Part shown: one piece after another, positions 60,548 through 64,000 of the stretch
Numbering within the stretch: position 1 is the first letter of the stretch
How the letters are laid out: each line of letters starts with the position of its first letter
NCBI RefSeq assembly: GCF_021134715.1
Contig: NC_060017.1
Span: forward strand, 3,410,001 to 3,474,000
DNA: 64,000 bases
Source of the DNA: Daphnia pulex
Taxonomy: Eukaryota; Arthropoda; Branchiopoda; Diplostraca; Daphniidae
Reading direction: 5' to 3'
Made by a program: the position numbers and the translations under genes
The notes under the pieces: generated by a model
Seen by the model: only the letters and a program-made list of their open reading frames with translations
What the model was told of the DNA's origin: nothing
Database searches by the model: none

Positions 60548-61085
60548 ATAGTACTAGTGCCATTATTCGTCCCTCCACCCAGCTATTAAGCATCACCCAA
60601 CCTTGTAACCCAGTTATGTTATCAATTCACCCGCTATCACCCTTGACTACATATTTCAGCCCTTTTTTAGTTTTTTTTTTAACAGTCTTTTTGGCCAGCG
60701 TTTGCTGCATTCTAACGGACGGTCATTCAAATGACCATACAGGCTCTACGGATCAGTGTCCTATGTCTTCGCTCTATACGCTCTACGGGTCAGGTCACTA
60801 TTCTATGTCCAGCTGGTGAGAGTGTCCAGCATGTCCAGCATGTCATTGTCTCAGTATCCATGTCTTTATGGCTGTTTAAATGTATGCCGTTTCTGCTGCC
60901 TTTGGTAGATGGCAGCAGAAACTGGCCAAGAGAATGTAAAAAGGGCTGAAATATAGTCAGGGTGATTGCGGAGGGACTGATACTCGGACCATGGTCGCAC
61001 TGATAGCATGGATGCAAGGTTGGTCGTTGGGTGATGCTTAATAGGTGGGGAAACACCGAGACAATTAATGGTACTAAGTACTTAT
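60548..61085. mobile_element. MITE-like element with long terminal inverted repeats
   Basis: It interrupts the GH7 intergenic unit between copies C and D. The left arm (about 60548-60672) and right arm (about 60945-61085) are imperfect inverted repeats, sharing CTATTAAGCATCACCCAAC and TATTTCAGCCCTTTTT. An internal hairpin (11-bp arms TTTCTGCTGCC) lies at about 60889-60921. It encodes no visible protein. The exact ends and target duplication are uncertain. Confidence 0.65.
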
Positions 61086-61717
61086 GCCACATAGTTTTGA
61101 CTGCGTACATTATTTATTTTCAATTTCTTTATTAATCGAAATGAAATGGGACTTGGGGCAATCTGGGGCATTTGTACTTTCAATTTGTTAGAGCTCTTTT
61201 AGCTCTATAATATGAAACTAAAAAAAAATATGTAATGGTGTTTTTTTTTTCCCTATTATTACAGACCTTAAATACTTCTCAAAAGTTTAGAGAGAACCAT
61301 TCTTGCATAATATAGTGACGACGAGGAACACTAAAAAAGCAAAAAAAAAAAATTGTAAGACATTTCACATTATTAATTCTCTGCATTTCGTTTTTCTTAC
61401 GATAACTATTTTTGTGCAATACGTTCGATTTTCTGATATCGTGTCGATAGGTAGATCACGATGGGTAGATAGTCGGTTATATACTGACATATACCGTATA
61501 TGTCTTGGTATATGTTGTATAGGCCTAAACATGGTCGTAAATACTTTGAATAGTCGAAAATTTTAAACAGATGAATCTTGATTTTTTCTACAAAGAGATG
61601 TTTTTATCATTAAAACATTCTCTCTCAGTTAGTTGCATTGTTAAAGTATATTTAGAAGTAAGAAAGCCACTGTTGGGCAGCTGTCGGGAATACAGTTTCG
61701 TTTGAATCATTTGAAGC

Positions 61718-63015
61718 TCATAAAGCAGTAGAGCCAATCGGACCGAATCTAACGTTAGAAAAAGATACGGTGGAATTGGGATTATTTGGTTCAACCGGAC
61801 ATGGTCCATAGGGTTCTTGGTCAAGCCACCCCATATAAGTATCATCTGCATCCCCCCAAAGACCAAAAATTAATACAACTCCTTTCTTCATGCCCGGAGT
61901 CACTCCATCAGTGATTCCATGGAAATAGTCTTCGTATCCTGGCGGGAATGTTGGAATGTAATGATAATCACAAAATTCATCCGAAAGGGTTGAAAAACCT
62001 CCCTCAACCTTGAAATAAAAATTGCGTGGCAATGACAACACAACTCTTAATGTTTGGTAACGAAATGGATTCAAACTGCCATTATTAATACCTCAGGTGT
62101 GAAAATCATTTGGCCGTTTTGAACGTAAAGCCGTTGGATTTCCTTTAGATCACCCGTGTCCATTCCGTCGGTTGTAATGAATCTAGTGATGATTGTAAAT
62201 GGTTTAGTCGTGTCTATTGTATAATTTGACCCACGACCGTAAAAGTCCTTGTGTCCCATCGGATAAGCATTGAGTCCGCATCCATAGGCATTGCATTTTC
62301 CGGCAGTGGCGTTACACGGATGAGCCGTAAACATGGTGGCAAAACTATTTGCTTCCATAAGGTCTATTTCAAGGCAATTTGGAGGATCGTCCTGCCCATC
62401 ACAAAATCCAGTTCCGTACATAGCTCCAGCGTATCCGAATTCCGCATGACCTCCATCCGCTGACATTGCATGGAAACCTGCGGCCGCGTTCCTGCCACAA
62501 CCGAATGTCGACATTTCCACGTCAAAGGTAATCTCCCGATTCAGGGGGTAAAACATTTTATATCTAAGAAAATAAAGTATACACAATTATTTTGTATAAA
62601 TGTCAAACAAAATTTCTGAATTGCATTGCTGTGAGATTTACTGGTCTTCGTTCGCCATAAAAAGCCTGGCGCCGCCCTTTTGGTAGTGCGCGAACGTCAT
62701 TTCATCACCATTCGTGATAGTAACACGAAGTTCTTTTTCATAAATTTCTAGGGGGACTGTCTGAATAAATTATTACAAATTTGATATCGATAGAATTATT
62801 TTATTAGATTTTAAGGAGAGGGAACGTTCTTATACCTCGTTACATGTCATTTGATCTTCGCAGACTAATTTCCAATCTGCTATTAGACGTGTTTGTTCGG
62901 GCTGACAATTTCCCGGACTAGTGCAAATGTAAAGTGTAAAATCCAATCCTTGTGGAGTAACCGGCACAGCAATCGTCACCATAACACAGGTGATCAAAGA
63001 TATTATAGACTTCAT
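61718..63015 (-). CDS. GH7-family hydrolase, copy D (divergent)
   Basis: Exons on the complement: 62836-63015, 62642-62760, 62092-62563, 61718-62008; 353 residues. The signal peptide begins MKSIISLITCVMV. The catalytic box is EIDLMEAN followed by SFATMF: the three acidic catalytic residues are kept while the intervening residues differ from the other copies. The usual TAA stop has become TTA, adding one Leu before TGA. Residues 51-53 read DWKLVC instead of the DYFYVC of the others, and the exon 2 end reads MANEDQ. It is the most diverged copy in the cluster but has an open frame. Confidence 0.87.
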
Positions 63016-63116
63016 TTTTGGAATCACAACGAATTGACGTCTTCAACGTCTCTAATTAGTCTGTTCAACACTCATTATTTTGTTTATCACACACTATAAC
63101 TCTAGTGATAAGAAAC

Positions 63117-63170
63117 CATCGATAAGCATTATCAGGCTATTAACAAACTCGCGTTTAATGTTTGATGAAC
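63117..63170 (-). promoter_or_regulatory. Conserved GH7 promoter block, copy D
   Basis: CGATAAGCATTATCAGGC with two opposed GATA motifs, then AACTCGCGTTTAATGTTTGA, about 100-150 bp upstream of the copy D start codon. Confidence 0.55.
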
Positions 63171-63690
63171 TTGATTTTCAATATGCCATGTTTACGAAAT
63201 CGCTTATCTTATAAAAATGATGATGTTTTATGTGTTGATTGTATTTTAAAATTATTTTCAGTTTCTTTATCAACCGAAATAAAATCGGAGTTGGGACAAT
63301 CTGGGGCATTTAACTTCAATGTTTTTAGAGCTCTATTGTTGAAAGTAATGAAAATTATGGAATTGTGTTTTTTCCTATTATTATCAGAACTAAAAACTTC
63401 TTAAAAAAGTTAAGAGAGAATAATTCTTGCCTATTAGTGACGACAAGGAAAACTATATAGGCAAAATGTTTGTAAAACATAGGCTAATTAATTCTCGGCA
63501 GTGGAGATAGGTATTAGTTGGTTTTATACTGACATACCGTGTAGGCCTAAATTGTATACATGTAAAAACATACATGTAAATACTTGGAATTGTCGAAAAT
63601 TTTAACCAACATATGAATCTTAATTTTTTCTTCAAAGAGATGTTTTTGTCATTAAGAAATTCTCTTTCATTTACTTGCATGATTAAAATA
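63165..63690. repeat. Duplicated GH7 intergenic unit (D/E)
   Basis: Closely similar to 58430-58960 in the same orientation, with small indels. Confidence 0.8.
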
Positions 63691-63749
63691 TATTTCCAAG
63701 GAAGATAGCCAGAGCTGGGTACAGTTTCGTTTGAATCATTTGAAGCTCA

Positions 63750-64000
63750 TTAAGCAGTAGAGCCAATCGGGCCGAATCTAACGTTAGAAAAAGTTACCGT
63801 AGAATTGGGATTATTTGGTTCAACCGGACATGGTCCATAGGGTTCTTGGTCAAGCCACCCCATATAAGTATCATCTGCATCCCCCCAAAGACCAAAAATT
63901 AATACAACTCCTTTCTTCATGCCGGGAGTCACTCCATCAGTGATTCCATGGAAATAGTCTTCGTATCCTGGCGGGAATGTTGGAATGTAATGATAATCAC
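63750..64000 (-). CDS. GH7-family hydrolase, copy E (last exon, partial)
   Basis: Most of a fourth exon, cut by the window end. It reads DYHYIPTFPPGYEDYFHGI, MKKGVVLIFGLWGDADDTYM, GWLDQEPYGPC and FGPIGSTA then stop, very close to copies B, C and D. It shows that the tandem cluster continues past 64000. Confidence 0.88.
   Translation of the reverse strand, partial: DYHYIPTFPPGYEDYFHGITDGVTPGMKKGVVLIFGLWGDADDTYMGWLDQEPYGPCPVEPNNPNSTVTFSNVRFGPIGSTA

Noticed and set aside
60526..61110. Open frames within the MITE-like element (97 and 106 codons)
   Set aside because: They translate the terminal inverted repeats and hairpin on both strands and show no transposase motif.
1..64000. CRISPR arrays, bacterial operons or phage-type systems
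   Set aside because: Introns, tRNA without CCA and animal gene families show a eukaryotic nuclear sequence; repeats are microsatellites and transposon-like, with no regular repeat-spacer pattern.

Overview
The window is nuclear DNA of an arthropod, most likely a branchiopod crustacean of the Daphnia type. This rests on an arthropod-like hedgehog gene, mostly short introns (about 50-120 nt) with GT/AG ends, a DEG/ENaC (pickpocket-like) channel gene, and a tandem family of animal GH7 (cellobiohydrolase-fold) genes next to a GH16 gene. The species assignment is inference. All gene models below were built by eye from reading frame, splice signals, phase and family similarity.

Layout. Positions 1-16938 hold the 5' part of hedgehog on the minus strand: the first coding exon and the 262-nt second exon, separated by a 13.8-kb intron full of GAA/CAA/CA simple repeats. 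The third (autoprocessing) exon lies beyond position 1. From 16939 to about 30000 no convincing gene is visible. At 30076-31445 sits one GH7 gene on the plus strand. Around 31650-33120 there are foldback and dispersed repeats. A ten-exon minus-strand gene (33452-41885) combines a C2H2-like finger, a long disordered region and a MEIOB-like OB-fold/zinc-ribbon C-terminus. A decayed RGS-domain pseudogene lies in one of its introns, and a dead copy of its own last exon lies directly upstream of its start codon. Divergently, 42473-45752 encodes an unrecognised 363-residue protein whose first intron holds cadherin and coiled-coil pseudogene pieces.

An LRP-like pseudogene, a small two-exon gene, a probable SINE with a 15-bp target duplication and a tRNA-Gln(CUG) follow. 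Then come an intact inositol monophosphatase gene (49099-50401) and a DEG/ENaC gene (50911-54536). The channel gene carries a very young 1246-bp TRIM-like LTR element exactly at an exon/intron junction. The right end is a carbohydrate-active block on the minus strand: a GH16/GNBP-like gene whose catalytic motif is lost, then at least four GH7 copies (the last cut by the window end). These share a duplicated 3' flank and a conserved promoter block with a GATA-type palindrome.

Functionally the GH7 genes (secreted, compact, ExDxxE retained) look like digestive polysaccharide hydrolases. The GH16-like protein is more likely a beta-glucan binder or immune recognition protein than an enzyme. The most notable signals are the compact GH7 family with its shared promoter, the TRIM insertion at the splice donor of the channel gene, the MEIOB-like composite gene with a tandem-duplication scar, and the nested pseudogenes.
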